DNA of 64,000 bases from JAFDVL01 sp963794955 (GCA_963794955.1 CAWCGF010000011.1:310001-374000), one strand, 5' to 3'; shown: positions 51,066-61,039, numbered from the stretch's first letter. Notes: generated from the sequence alone by a model not told the origin. A program made the numbers and translations.

Positions 51066-53031
51066 ATGTGTGGCATTGCAGGATTCCTTGATCTTTCCGC
51101 CGGGAAGGACAACCTTGATCTCGAAATGTCGCTATTGCGATGAGTACTTCGCTTGCTGCATCGTGGGCCGGATGATAGGGGTGTTTGGTTTGATGAAGCC
51201 GCGGCATCGGATTGGCACATCGGCGGCTTTCAATCGTTGATCTTTCGCCAGAAGGCCATCAGCCCATGTTCTCAGCGGATGGGCGTATGTGGTGGTTTTC
51301 AATGGCGAAATCTATAACTTTGGGTCCATTGCGCGCGGAGTTAGAGGCGTTAGGGCATCAATTTCGTGGCCATTCTGATACTGAAGTGATGCTGGCAGCG
51401 ATTTGCCAATGGGGGCTGGACGCTGCGGTCAAGCGGTTTGTTGGGATGTTTGCCTTAGGCTATGGGATCGTGAGGAAGCTACACTTCATTTAGTGCGAGA
51501 TCGCTTGGGAGAGAAGCCTCTTTACTACGGTTGGGTCGGGGATGTGTTTTTGTTTGGCTCCGAGCTGAAGGCTTTACGCGCGCATCCGGCGTGGCGCGGC
51601 GAAATTGATCGTCAGGCCTTGGCGCTGTTTATGCGGCATAGCTACATTCCCGCCGCCTTATTCGATCTACAAGAATATTTATCAAGTTAGTGCCCGGCAC
51701 TATCCTTTCGCTTTCTCGCTGCGAATCGTGCAGGCAAGGTTACTACATATTGGTCAGCCAAAGGAGGCGGCGGAAGCGGGCTTGCGCGATCTCTTCAAAG
51801 GGAGCTGAAGCGGAAGCCTTGCAAGCTCCTCGAAGAAAAATTACGCGCGGCGATCGCGGGGCAAATGATCGCTGATGTTCCGCTCGGCGCGTTTTTGTCG
51901 GGCGGCATAGACTCTTCACTGGTCGTTGCATTGATGCAGGCGCAGAGCGACAACGCCAGTGAAGACGTTTACGATTGGATTTCACGAAGCAGGGTATAAC
52001 GAAGCAGAGTTTGCGAAAGCCGTAGCGACGCATTTGGGAACCGAACACACCGAATTATATGTGACACCAAAGGAAGCGATAGATGTCATTCCCAAGCTTG
52101 CCGAGTTTGTACGACGAGCCGTTTGCTGATGCTTCGCAAGTGCCGACGTTTCTGGTCTCACAACTCACGCGCCGCAAAGTCACGGTCAGCCTGTCAGGAG
52201 ACGGCGGCGATGAATTGTTTGGCGGCTACAATCGTTATTTCTGGGGGCGGAATATTTGGAACAAGGTCGGCTGGATGCCGCGCGAGCTCGGAAAATGGCG
52301 GCGGCGGGATCACAACGGTTTCGCCGTCGACGTGGGATGCCGCGTTTCAGGGCTTAGGCCCGGTTTTGCCTGCCCATCTGAAACAACGTGTTCCGGGCGA
52401 TAAGCTACATAAACTGGCGGAGGTTCTAGCGGTTGAACATCCTGAAGCCATGTATCGCAATCTGGTTTCCAGTTGGAAAACGCCGACGAGACGTCGTGCT
52501 GAACTCAGAGGAACCGGAAACGATTTTGACGAAAAGAGCACTGGGCAGATTTGCCGGACTTTGTGTTGCGGATGATGTTTCTGGATTTGGTGACCTACTT
52601 GCCGGATGACATTTTAGTGAAAGTGGATCGTGCCGCGATGGGCGTGAGTCTGGAAACTAGAGTGCCGTTTTTGGATCATCGCGTAGTAGAGTTTGCTTGG
52701 CGCTTACCGCTGACAATGAAGATTCATCAGGGCAAAGGCAAATGGTTGTTGCGGCAATTGCTGTATAAGTTCGTCCCACCGGAATTGATTGAGCGTCCGA
52801 AAGCCGGGTTCGGCATTCCGATCGGTGACTGGTTGCGCGGACCTTTGCGGGAATGGGCGGACGCTTTGCTGGCAGAGAAAGCGATTCAGGCAGGAAGGCT
52901 TTTTTTATCCGCTCTCGATTCGCGAAAAATGGGATGAGCATCAATCCGGGCATCGCAATTGGCAATATTATTTGTGGCCTGTGTTGATGTTTCAAGCTTG
53001 GTATGAAGAACAGCTTGGCAGCAGTTGTTGA
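51066..53031 (+). pseudogene. asnB: Asparagine synthase (glutamine-hydrolysing), many frameshifts
   Basis: The intact protein would be about 630-650 residues. It starts MCGIAGFLDLSAG with Cys2, the glutaminase nucleophile; an in-frame TGA stands at 51141. The frame then shifts repeatedly (near 51205, 51290, 51470, 51670, 51735, 51805, 51970, 52075, 52300, 52490, 52550 and 52905 by my reading), yet the pieces join into a well-conserved protein: RLGEKPLYYGW, the PP-loop FLSGGIDSSLVVAL, SGDGGDELFGGYNRYF, YLPDDILVKVDRAAM, RPKAGFGIPIGDWLRGP. In polysaccharide loci such enzymes amidate sugar acids rather than make asparagine. As given, the gene cannot yield a full product. Confidence 0.82.
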
Positions 53032-53037
53032 GGCCAG

Positions 53038-54230
53038 ATGAAAATTGCGCATATTACCACCATTGATATGGCGCTTCATCTTTTGTTGCTCAATCAACTG
53101 AAGAGCCTTCAGCAAGCGGGTTTGAAGTCGTTGGCATTTCTGCAACAGGGCCGGATGTGGGAGCCGTGGAAGCTGCTGGGATTCGGCATATTGCCGTGCC
53201 GATGACGCGCAACTTCACTCCGGTTGCGGATCTTATGGCACTGAAAAACCTTTATGAAGTGATGCGTCGCGAACAATTCACCATCGTTCACACGCATACA
53301 CCCAAGCCGGGTTTATTGGGACAACTGGCGGCCCGGATGGCAGGCGTTCCGATCATTGTGAACACGCTGCACGGATTCTATTTTCACGATCACATGCCCG
53401 AAGTTCTGGCGGCGCTTTTACATCACGACCGAAAAGATTGCCGCGCGCTGCTCCCACTGCCATCCTGTCGCAAAACAGCGAAGACATCCAAACCGCGCTA
53501 CGTGAAAAGATTTGCCGTCCTGAGCAGATCAACTTTCTGGGCAATGGCATCAATGTGCAGCGCTTTGATCGAACGAAGCTGGATGCCGACCTGCTGACTC
53601 AGATGCGAAGCGATTTAGGCTTAACAGAAGCCGGAACAAGTCGTCGGATTTGTCGGGCGGTTGGTGCGGGAAAAAGGCATTCTGGATTTGCTGCAAGCGG
53701 CGCGCCTCGTCCTCCAGCACAAACCGAAAACCAAGTTTTTGATTATCGGCCCGATTGATGATGAAAAGCCGGATGCGCTCAAGCCGGCGATTGCTCACGA
53801 GTATGGGATTGCCGAAAGTTGCGTATTTACCGGGCGACGCGCAGATATGCCGGAATTGTATGCGCTGATGGATGTCTTTGTCTTGCCGTCGTATCGGGAA
53901 GGTTTTCCGCGCTCTCCGATGGAAGCTGCGGCGATGGGCGTTCCCTGCATTGCGACAGACATCCGCGGTTGCCGTGAAGCCGTCGAACACGAGCGCAATG
54001 GATTGCTTTTTCCGCTGGGTGATGTGGATGCCTTGGCACAAGCAACTCTGACCATCCTGGATGATCGCAACTTGGCTGGGCAGATGGGTGAGGCCGGAAA
54101 AATGTTGGCACGCGAGAAGTTTGACGAGCGGTTCGTGTTTGAGAAAGTCAAAGCCGAGTATGCCCGCTTGCTGCAAGCACGCGGAATGTCGGTGCCAAGT
54201 TTGTTAACGTCGCAGGTCGCTGTTAGTTAA
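53038..54230 (+). pseudogene. Glycosyltransferase, group 1 (several frameshifts)
   Basis: Start at ATG 53038 (MKIAHITTIDMALHLLL). One base is missing near 53125 (GCGGGTTTGAAG for an expected GGTTTTGAA), after which VGAVEAAGIRHIAVPMTRNFTPV reads on; further shifts lie near 53410-53470 and 53640. From 53661 to the stop the frame is open and carries VREKGILDLLQAARLV and YREGFPRSPMEAAAMGVPCIATDIRGCREAV. The family resembles PglA/WbnH-like N-acetylhexosamine transferases with HTHTPKPGLLG, which fits the PglC-type gene that follows. All defects are in the first half, at the end of the frameshift-rich stretch. Confidence 0.78.
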
Positions 54231-54235
54231 AAGCC

Positions 54236-54826
54236 ATGAAGCGTGCGTTTGATTTACTGGTAGCAGTATGGGCCTTGCTCCTGCTCGCGCCTGTGTTGCT
54301 TGTGTTGGCATTGCTGGTGCGAATCAACTTGGGCACGCCCGTTTTGTTTCGCCAACAGCGGGCGGGGTGGCAGGGAAAGCCATTGCTGATTTGCAAATTT
54401 CGTACGATGACCGATGCCCGCGACGCGCAAGGAAACTTATTGCCTGATGATTTGCGTCTCACTGGTTTTGGCAAATTCCTGCGCGCCTCAAGCCTGGATG
54501 AGTTGCCGGAGTTATTGAATGTGCTCAAAGGCGAAATGAGTTTGGTCGGACCGCGCCCGCTCTTGCTGAAGTATTTGGAGCGCTATTCGCCAGCGCAAAT
54601 GCGTCGCCATGAGGCACTACCAGGCATTACCGGTTGGGCGCAGATCAATGGTCGCAACGCACTTACCTGGGAGCAGAAATTTAGCCTGGACCTCTGGTAT
54701 GTAGATCATCAATCGTTCTGGCTTGATCTCAAAATCCTGCTGCTAACGGTAGTCAAGATGGTGCGACGCGAGGGCATCAATCAGCCTGGACAAGCCACCG
54801 CAGAAGAGTTTACCGGCACGAACTGA
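54236..54826 (+). CDS. Undecaprenyl-phosphate sugar phosphotransferase, PglC-like
   Basis: The 196-residue protein is a monotopic phosphoglycosyltransferase: MKRAFDLLVAVWALLLLAPVLLVLALLVRI with the re-entrant helix, KFRTMTDARD, SSLDELPELLNVLKGEMSLVGPRPLL with the catalytic Asp-Glu pair (near residues 85-86), and LPGITGWAQINGRN. Its short length matches PglC, not the larger WcaJ. It starts repeat-unit assembly by moving a sugar phosphate onto the lipid carrier. Confidence 0.92.
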   Translation: MKRAFDLLVAVWALLLLAPVLLVLALLVRINLGTPVLFRQQRAGWQGKPLLICKFRTMTDARDAQGNLLPDDLRLTGFGKFLRASSLDELPELLNVLKGEMSLVGPRPLLLKYLERYSPAQMRRHEALPGITGWAQINGRNALTWEQKFSLDLWYVDHQSFWLDLKILLLTVVKMVRREGINQPGQATAEEFTGTN

Positions 54827-55471
54827 ATGAAGAAGATTGTGATTATCGGTTCCGGTGGGCATGGGCGTGAAGTCGCCGAAATCTTGCAGCAGCAGGCCGC
54901 CCAAGACAAGAACATCGTTGTGCAGGGGTTCCTGGATGAGAACAAAGAACGCCACGGGCAATTGATAGATGGTCTTCCGGTACTGGGGGATTGGGATTGG
55001 ATTGCTGAGAAACAAGAACTCGCTGTAATCTGTGCTGTCGGAACGCCCGCGATTGCCCGGCTTTTAGTGCAGCGCGCCCTTGCCTTGAATTTAACTTTTG
55101 CCAATGCCATTTCGCCGCACGCTCACATCTCGCCGCGCGCTACGCTTGGTCAAGGCCTGGTGATTTTTCCCCACGTCGTTATCAATACCGGAGCGTTGAT
55201 TGGTAGTTACGCAACGCTGAATTTGGCTGCGACAGTAAGCCACGACACAAAAATTGGCGACTATTGCAATATCAACCCGGGCGTTCATTTGGCGGGCAAT
55301 GTCACGATTGGCGAGGGGTGTTATCTTGGGATGGGCGCGCATGTGATCCAAGGCAAATCTATCGGGGCGGGCACAATTATTGGGGCGGGCGCAATTGTGA
55401 ATCGGGATTTACCTGCGAACGTTACGGCGGTGGGAGTGCCCGTGAGAATTATAAAAACGAACAAGGAGTAG
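54827..55471 (+). CDS. Sugar O/N-acetyltransferase, NeuD/PglD family
   Basis: The 214-residue protein has an N-terminal Rossmann-like part (KKIVIIGSGGHGREVAEIL) and a left-handed beta-helix with hexapeptide repeats (for example ISPRATLGQGLVIFPHVVI, GDYCNINPGVHLAGNVTIGEG). VSHDTKIGDYCNI contains the catalytic His. PglD acetylates the 4-amino group of UDP-4-amino sugars. It follows the PglC-like gene without a gap and precedes the aminotransferase by one base. Confidence 0.9.
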   Translation: MKKIVIIGSGGHGREVAEILQQQAAQDKNIVVQGFLDENKERHGQLIDGLPVLGDWDWIAEKQELAVICAVGTPAIARLLVQRALALNLTFANAISPHAHISPRATLGQGLVIFPHVVINTGALIGSYATLNLAATVSHDTKIGDYCNINPGVHLAGNVTIGEGCYLGMGAHVIQGKSIGAGTIIGAGAIVNRDLPANVTAVGVPVRIIKTNKE

Positions 55472-55472
55472 T

Positions 55473-56675
55473 ATGAGTCATCAACCGGCAATTTTAGGGA
55501 ATCGTCCTATTTTCGAGAACAAAGTCTTTATCGTGAAGCCTTCCTTGCCCAGCCCGCAGGAGATGCAATCCGGGATGGAAGAAATCATCAGCAGCGGCAT
55601 GGTCACGAAGGGAAAATACCTCAAAGCTTTTGAAGAAGCGGTGGCGGAGTATTTGCAAGTGAAGCATGCCGTCGCAGTTTCGAGTTGTACGACGGGATTA
55701 ATGTTAACGTATCAAGGGTTGGGATTAACAGGTGATGTCGTTGTTCCCAGCTTTACCTTTATGGCTACTGTCAGCGCACTCGTTTGGGCGGGGTTGCGGC
55801 CTGTTTTCGCCGATGTGGATTTTGGCACGACGAATCTTGACCCGGCGGCGGCGGAAGCGGCAATCACGCCCAACACAAGCGCCCTTGTCGCGGTGCATAA
55901 TTTTGGTAACCCGGCGGAGGTGGATGCTTTGCAAGAGGTAGCTGATCGGCACAACCTGAAATTGATTTTTGACGCAGCGCACGGCTTCGGCGCGATGTAC
56001 CAGGGAAAGCCGGTTGGCGTGCAAGGCGATGCAAATATCTACAGTCTGAGTCCGACCAAATTGTTGATCGCAGGCGAAGGTGGAATTGTTGCGACGAACC
56101 ACGATGACCTGGCCGACAAAATCAGAATCGGGCGCGAGTATGGTAACAGCGGCAACTATGACAGCGCGTTTGCGGGTATCAATGCGCGGATGCCGGAGTT
56201 CAATGCATTGTTGGGCTGGCACAGCTTGCAACGCCTGGAAGCTGGCGCGCGCCGTCGCAATGAAGTGGTTGATCTTTACCGCCGAGAATTAGGCAAACTG
56301 CCCGGCCTTCATTTTCAAACCGTGCGGGAAGGGAATCGGAATTCCTACAAAGATTTTTCCATCACGATAGAGGCGGAAGCTTTTGGCTTGACGCGGGATG
56401 AATTGCAACAAGCCTTAACGGCGGAAAATATTGATACGCGAACTTATTACGACCCGCCCGTTCATCGCCACACAGCTTATCAACACTATGCTGCGCCGGA
56501 CATTGCGCTGCCGAACACGGAGAAATTGGCGGCGCAAAGTTTGAGCTTACCTGTCTGGTCGAAGATGGATGATGAAATTACCTTGCAAATTTGCGAGGCT
56601 TTCACGAAAATCCACGCGCAATCTGTGGAAGTGGCTGAAGCCTTGCGCAATAGTTCTGCAAGCGTTGCTGCATAA
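55473..56675 (+). CDS. DegT/DnrJ/EryC1/StrS sugar aminotransferase (PglE-like)
   Basis: The 400-residue PLP enzyme has the family landmarks: SSCTTGLMLTYQGLGL (phosphate cup), DAAHGFGAMYQGKPVG with the ring-stacking Asp, SLSPTKLLIAGEGGIVATN with the Schiff-base Lys, and GINARMPEFNALLGWHSL. It transfers an amino group to a 4-keto sugar nucleotide. With the PglD- and PglC-like genes upstream, a diamino-bacillosamine-type pathway is plausible. The first 25 residues (SHQPAILGNRPIFENKVFIV) are slightly longer than usual. Confidence 0.9.
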   Translation: MSHQPAILGNRPIFENKVFIVKPSLPSPQEMQSGMEEIISSGMVTKGKYLKAFEEAVAEYLQVKHAVAVSSCTTGLMLTYQGLGLTGDVVVPSFTFMATVSALVWAGLRPVFADVDFGTTNLDPAAAEAAITPNTSALVAVHNFGNPAEVDALQEVADRHNLKLIFDAAHGFGAMYQGKPVGVQGDANIYSLSPTKLLIAGEGGIVATNHDDLADKIRIGREYGNSGNYDSAFAGINARMPEFNALLGWHSLQRLEAGARRRNEVVDLYRRELGKLPGLHFQTVREGNRNSYKDFSITIEAEAFGLTRDELQQALTAENIDTRTYYDPPVHRHTAYQHYAAPDIALPNTEKLAAQSLSLPVWSKMDDEITLQICEAFTKIHAQSVEVAEALRNSSASVAA

Positions 56676-56744
56676 CTCTGAACTTTTCCCCCCGCCCTTC
56701 CCTCCAATGCCTGAAGCGTGCCCCGCCCACTTGGAGAAAGTTTA

Positions 56745-58343
56745 ATGTTCGTTTTCCGTTCAATCCTGACCAATAGAGAAAAACTTGTCCGTGTCGGTGC
56801 GGACATCGTGCTGGTACATCTTGCCATCCTTGCGGCCTTAGCAACTCGCTTCTGCTACCTCGTAGCGTTTGAAACGCTGGAAGGCGGCTTCACCTACACC
56901 GAGATATTTTGGCAATATGCCCATCACTACGCGAAATATTCCTGGGTGCTGTCGGTGATTTGCGTTCTCGTATTTTCACTCAGTGGGTTTTACACCTACG
57001 GTCGGGCTTACAAAGGGCGCTATAAGGCGCTGATTATTTTTCAGGCGGTCAGCCTCAGCTACCTGTTGTTTGGGTTTGTAACCTATTTTATTGGCGCTGC
57101 GCCGCAAATCCCACGCGGTGCTTTGCTCTTTGCCTGGTTGGTGAGCGTGACGTTCCTGGTCGCCGCGCGCGGCTGGTCGCGGATTTGGTTGGATGTCATT
57201 CATAAGGAACAGCAATCAAGCGGGCTGCAAAAGCGGGACGTTAAAAATATTCTGGTGATCGGCGGCGCAGGTTACATCGGCTCTGCTTTGCTGCCTAAAT
57301 TGCTCAACAAAGGGTATCAGGTGCGATTGTTGGATATGTTGCTGTATGACACCGAACCGATTGACGCGGTCATCCATCATCCTCGCCTGGAAGTGATTCA
57401 AGCCGATTTCAGAGATGTCAGCAAAGTGGTGGAAGCGACGCGTGGGATGGATGCGGTGATTCATTTAGGCGCGATTGTCGGTGATCCGGCCTGCGCGTTG
57501 GATGAAGAATTGACGATAGAAGTGAATTTAATGGCGACGCGGATGATTGCCGAAGTGGCGAAAGGTAGCGGTGTGGAGCGCTTCATCTTTGCCAGCACCT
57601 GTTCGGTTTATGGCGCGAGTGATGAAATGCTGGATGAACGGTCGGCGCTCAATCCGGTTTCGCTGTATGCGCGGAGCAAGATTGCTTCTGAACGTGTGCT
57701 GATGAGTATGGCGGGGGACTCTTTTGTGCCGGTGTGCTTGCGCTTTGGGACGATTTACGGCTTATCCGGGCGCACGCGCTTTGATTTGGTTGTGAATCTG
57801 TTAACGGCCAAAGCCATCGTTGAGAAAAAAATTACGGTCTCTGGCGGCGACCAATGGCGTCCCTTTGTCCACGTAGATGATGCGGCATTGGCTGTTTTCA
57901 ATATTCTCGAAGCGCCGCTGGATGCCGTGCGGAATCAGGTTTTCAATGTGGGTTCAGAGGAGCAAAACTACACGATCAAGCAGGTTGGTGAAATGATTCG
58001 TGATCTGGTGCCGAGCGCACAATTACTGGACGTGGCCTTTGACGGAGATCGGCGTAATTATCGCGTCAATTTCAATAAGCTTCATCGCACTTTAGGATTT
58101 GTTCCACAATGGACGCTGGAGCGAGGCATCAGTCAGGTTATTGAAGCGATCAATAGCGGCAAAGTAACAAATTATCAGGATGCGAAGTACAGCAACGTGA
58201 AGTATCTGAGCGAAGAAGGCGCGACTCGCAAAATGCTGCGGCATAATCAGTGGGCGCATGATTTAATTAAAGAAGCTTCGCCGGAATACCTCAGTGCGCC
58301 GCCCTTGCCGTCATCGGCACAGCCACAGATTGTCCAAAGTTGA
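56745..58343 (+). CDS. Membrane-anchored NAD-dependent epimerase/dehydratase (TM domain fused to extended SDR)
   Basis: The 532-residue protein has about four transmembrane helices in its first 160 residues, resembling the membrane domain of FlaA1/CapD/PglF-type 4,6-dehydratases (FSLSGFYTYGRAYKGRYKA), and then a full extended SDR from residue about 170: ILVIGGAGYIGSALLPKLL (NAD site), STCSVYGAS, and YARSKIASERVL with the YxxxK pair. The soluble part looks like an RfbB/GalE-type epimerase, not like the PglF catalytic domain. GGAG eight bases before ATG 56745 sets the start. It ends the polysaccharide locus and follows PglC-, PglD- and PglE-like genes, where PglF would be expected. Confidence 0.85.
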   Translation: MFVFRSILTNREKLVRVGADIVLVHLAILAALATRFCYLVAFETLEGGFTYTEIFWQYAHHYAKYSWVLSVICVLVFSLSGFYTYGRAYKGRYKALIIFQAVSLSYLLFGFVTYFIGAAPQIPRGALLFAWLVSVTFLVAARGWSRIWLDVIHKEQQSSGLQKRDVKNILVIGGAGYIGSALLPKLLNKGYQVRLLDMLLYDTEPIDAVIHHPRLEVIQADFRDVSKVVEATRGMDAVIHLGAIVGDPACALDEELTIEVNLMATRMIAEVAKGSGVERFIFASTCSVYGASDEMLDERSALNPVSLYARSKIASERVLMSMAGDSFVPVCLRFGTIYGLSGRTRFDLVVNLLTAKAIVEKKITVSGGDQWRPFVHVDDAALAVFNILEAPLDAVRNQVFNVGSEEQNYTIKQVGEMIRDLVPSAQLLDVAFDGDRRNYRVNFNKLHRTLGFVPQWTLERGISQVIEAINSGKVTNYQDAKYSNVKYLSEEGATRKMLRHNQWAHDLIKEASPEYLSAPPLPSSAQPQIVQS

Positions 58344-58349
58344 GGTGTC

Positions 58350-58982
58350 TCAAAATTCGCGCAGCACGACGCGGGCGGGGCCGCCATCGCCGTTTTTGAT
58401 TTTCATCGGCAGGCAAATCAATTCGTAATCGCCTGCCGCAATCCCACTCAAATTCAATCCTTCGACGATCACGACGTTATTGCCAAGCAGCGCGTAATGC
58501 GTCGTTGGCTGCACAAAATTGAACTTCTCAATTGAGAGGTAATCAATTCCCACCAGCTTCACGCCTAGCTCTACCAGCCTTTCCGCCGCGTCTGTTTCCA
58601 GGTAAACAAACTCCTTCTCGAATTCGTGTGCGCCTTGTTGCCAGAGTCGTGAATTCCGTGTCTTGAACAGCACGCGCTCCACGCCTACCAGATTGGCTGC
58701 ATCAACGGTTGCCACATCAATCGCGCTGATCTCTCCTACCTCAACCACACGCGCTTTCCCGATCAACACTTCCAATGGCAATTGATCCAAGGTCGCTCTG
58801 CCTGCGACGAAATGCGCCGGTGGGTCTACGTGCGTGCCCGTGTGCGAACCGAAACTCAGGTGCGATACCGTGCAAATATCGCCTGCCGCCAAGCTGGCAA
58901 CTTGGGAAATCTGAACTGCAGGATCGCCTGGATAGACCGGCAAGTCGGTCGAGAAGGGAACGGTGATATCGTAAAATTTCAT
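58350..58982 (-). CDS. Cyclase-family metal-dependent hydrolase (kynurenine formamidase-like)
   Basis: The 210-residue protein starts MKFYDITVPFSTDLPVYPGDP and contains the metal-binding signature SHTGTHVDPPAHF (residues about 51-63), the mark of the cyclase/formamidase family. The longer frame to 59150 overlaps the upstream gene and lacks family sequence, so I start at 58982. Members include KynB, which hydrolyses N-formylkynurenine, and isatin hydrolase; substrate cannot be decided here. It lies five bases after the gene ending at 58988 and is convergent with the polysaccharide locus. Confidence 0.87.
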   Translation of the reverse strand: MKFYDITVPFSTDLPVYPGDPAVQISQVASLAAGDICTVSHLSFGSHTGTHVDPPAHFVAGRATLDQLPLEVLIGKARVVEVGEISAIDVATVDAANLVGVERVLFKTRNSRLWQQGAHEFEKEFVYLETDAAERLVELGVKLVGIDYLSIEKFNFVQPTTHYALLGNNVVIVEGLNLSGIAAGDYELICLPMKIKNGDGGPARVVLREF

Positions 58983-58987
58983 GGCTC

Positions 58988-60133
58988 TTAACGCCCGGAT
59001 TGTGCCGATAAAATTATCGTGCGATCCCCATTCGTGCCGTGAACAATAATGCGGCGGATAAACCGACTGGGGTCTGCCACTTCTATTTTTCCGGTCGGAT
59101 GGGAAATAACTTTGGCGGCGTGTCCTTCCGGCGGCAAGGCTTTTGCCCATACTTCAAGTACATCCTGATTGACCGTATGTTCAGGTTTGACGCGCCAACC
59201 ACCGGAAGGAGTTTCGGCAGTGAGAATGAGCAAAACTGTCCCACCGGAAACTCGCTGCGCCTGCGCAAAACTGACCTTTACCAATTGTGGCTCGAGTGTT
59301 GGGAGCGGCATCGGGACAGGTTGTTGCGAACCGTTGTTGGAAGCAGGGTTTGGCATAGTGGAAGGCTGATTTTCCGCCTTTGTTGAGGCTGGCGGCGCGG
59401 TGGGCGTTGTGGGGCGAGGCGGCGGCACGGCTCCACGCTGGGTTAAATCCAGCGGCTCGGTAAGTTCCATTCCAATCAATGTTCCTGAGTTGACCACGGC
59501 TTCTTTGCCTTTGGCCAGCAATACCGCAACTACGCCTGCGGCAGCGCCAATGCCTGCGCCCAAGGCGGCCCCGCCTGCGATGGCACCAATCACAGCACCT
59601 GCTGTTGCACCGCCACCAATAAAGACGGTATTGCGTTTAATTTGACTCCCGCCTTCGAGCATCCCTTCTTCATCTACTTTTAGCTTTTTGCGCTCCGTCG
59701 GATCCGCAGGTGTCAGCATCCCCTGCAGGGGCAACTCGCGCCCGTCCGGCATAATCAAGCGGTCGAAATCAATTTCAATAATCCCGGAGCGACGCCCTAT
59801 TTGCGCTGGTTCGACGTGGGTAATGTGGCCTATCACAACCAGGTTAGCGGGCAATACCATACTGCCTGCCTCATCTGTCACCGCCTCATCAATGCGCGCG
59901 ATGAAACGATCACTAGGACGGGCTGTGTTTGAATTGAGCGGCGATTCCATGCGTAACACCAGCACATAATTCCTAGGTAGCACTCGTCTGCCTGCTGGCA
60001 GCGACGCAACCGTACTATCGCCGGTACGTCGGGCCCGTCTTTGCTGTGCCAGCGCGGGGAAAAATGTGGCGTTAAGAAGGAAAGAAAATAGCAGCGTGAG
60101 ACTCAGCCCCAATCGTAATGGTGTTTGTTTCAT
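58988..60133 (-). CDS. Secreted protein with glycine-zipper segment, unknown function
   Basis: The 381-residue protein has a signal peptide ending near AQQRRARR, an N-terminal beta-rich domain (VLRMESPLNSNTARPSDRFIARID, GHITHVEPAQIGRRSGIIEIDFDRL), a glycine-zipper stretch (AVIGAIAGGAALGAGIGAAAG, about residues 180-205), a Pro/Thr-rich linker and a C-terminal domain with TPSGGWRVKPEHTV. The zipper may insert in or associate with a membrane. ATG 60133 and TTG 60139 are both possible starts; AAGGA fits the TTG spacing better, but the ATG gives the same signal peptide. I recognise no function. Confidence 0.8.
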   Translation of the reverse strand: MKQTPLRLGLSLTLLFSFLLNATFFPALAQQRRARRTGDSTVASLPAGRRVLPRNYVLVLRMESPLNSNTARPSDRFIARIDEAVTDEAGSMVLPANLVVIGHITHVEPAQIGRRSGIIEIDFDRLIMPDGRELPLQGMLTPADPTERKKLKVDEEGMLEGGSQIKRNTVFIGGGATAGAVIGAIAGGAALGAGIGAAAGVVAVLLAKGKEAVVNSGTLIGMELTEPLDLTQRGAVPPPRPTTPTAPPASTKAENQPSTMPNPASNNGSQQPVPMPLPTLEPQLVKVSFAQAQRVSGGTVLLILTAETPSGGWRVKPEHTVNQDVLEVWAKALPPEGHAAKVISHPTGKIEVADPSRFIRRIIVHGTNGDRTIILSAQSGR

Positions 60134-60147
60134 CCTCAAGTTTTTCC

Positions 60148-61035
60148 TTAGTCAAAGTGTTTTTCGCAAAGCTTCTTAAATGCTTGTTGTAATGGCGGCA
60201 CGTGCGCGCTTTTGAGCGAAACCAAACCTAGTTCCCAATATTCCTTAAAGCCACGTACCGGCAGCGCCATTAGTTTACCAGCCTTCATCTCCTCGCGCAC
60301 CGAAGAATGTGGCACGATGCTCAAACCCAGCCCGTGTTCGACCATTCGTTTGATGGAGATCATGCTGCCTAACTCCATAATCACTTCGGGCCGCACCCCG
60401 GATTTCTCAAAAAACAAATCAATCAACCGACGCGTATTGCCGCCTTGTTCGCCTAAAATCAGCGGCTCAGCCGCGAGTTGGGCAGGGGTAATACTGCGTT
60501 GATGCGCGCGCCAATGATCAGGTTGCATAATGGCAACCAGCCGATCACGTTGTAACACGTCCGCGCGAATGTCAGACGCTTCAACCGGGAGTGAAACCAG
60601 GCCAATATCCAAATCATTCTGCAAAATCTGCGCGACGATTTCTGTACTCGTAGCGCGCCGCACCAGAACTTGTGCTTTAGGGTAAGCACACTTGAGTTCC
60701 GCGAGAATCATTGGCAATTGATCATTACTCACCATCGTCGAAGCGGTGCCAATTCTGAGCCGTCCTTTTTCTGCCTCGCCTAATTCTTTTAGTGCGTGTA
60801 ACGCTTCGTCGTGGGCTTTCAGCAGGCATTCGGCGCGTTGCACCAGCAGTTCTCCCGCCTCGGTCAAAAATACTTTTTTGTTGACGCGTGCAAACAACGG
60901 CACGCCGGTTTCGGTTTCGAGCGCTTTGATTTGTGCGCTGACGGCGGCTTGTGTCAAATGCACGCGCGTCGCCGCCCGCGTGAAATTGCGCGTTGCCACA
61001 ATGGCCAGGAAGGTTCTTAGTTGACGAAATTCCAT
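60148..61035 (-). CDS. LysR family transcriptional regulator
   Basis: The 295-residue protein has the LysR winged HTH at residues 1-60 (FRQLRTFLAIVATRNFTRAATRVHLTQAAVSAQIKAL) and a periplasmic-binding-like effector domain with GTASTMVSNDQLPMILAEL and MVEHGLGLSIVPHSSV. It is divergent from the BadF-type kinase gene, which is a likely target by the usual LysR layout. The repeat unit ACCAAGGA right before the ATG supplies the only Shine-Dalgarno-like AAGGA. Confidence 0.92.
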   Translation of the reverse strand: MEFRQLRTFLAIVATRNFTRAATRVHLTQAAVSAQIKALETETGVPLFARVNKKVFLTEAGELLVQRAECLLKAHDEALHALKELGEAEKGRLRIGTASTMVSNDQLPMILAELKCAYPKAQVLVRRATSTEIVAQILQNDLDIGLVSLPVEASDIRADVLQRDRLVAIMQPDHWRAHQRSITPAQLAAEPLILGEQGGNTRRLIDLFFEKSGVRPEVIMELGSMISIKRMVEHGLGLSIVPHSSVREEMKAGKLMALPVRGFKEYWELGLVSLKSAHVPPLQQAFKKLCEKHFD

Positions 61036-61039
61036 TTAG

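Noticed and set aside
51141..51143. In-frame TGA in asnB read as selenocysteine
   Set aside because: The position is not catalytic in the family, no SECIS-like element is seen, and the stretch is full of other defects.
58983..59150. N-terminal extension of the cyclase-family gene to 59150
   Set aside because: It runs over the end of the neighbouring gene and lacks any family sequence; MKFYDIT at 58982 is the typical start.
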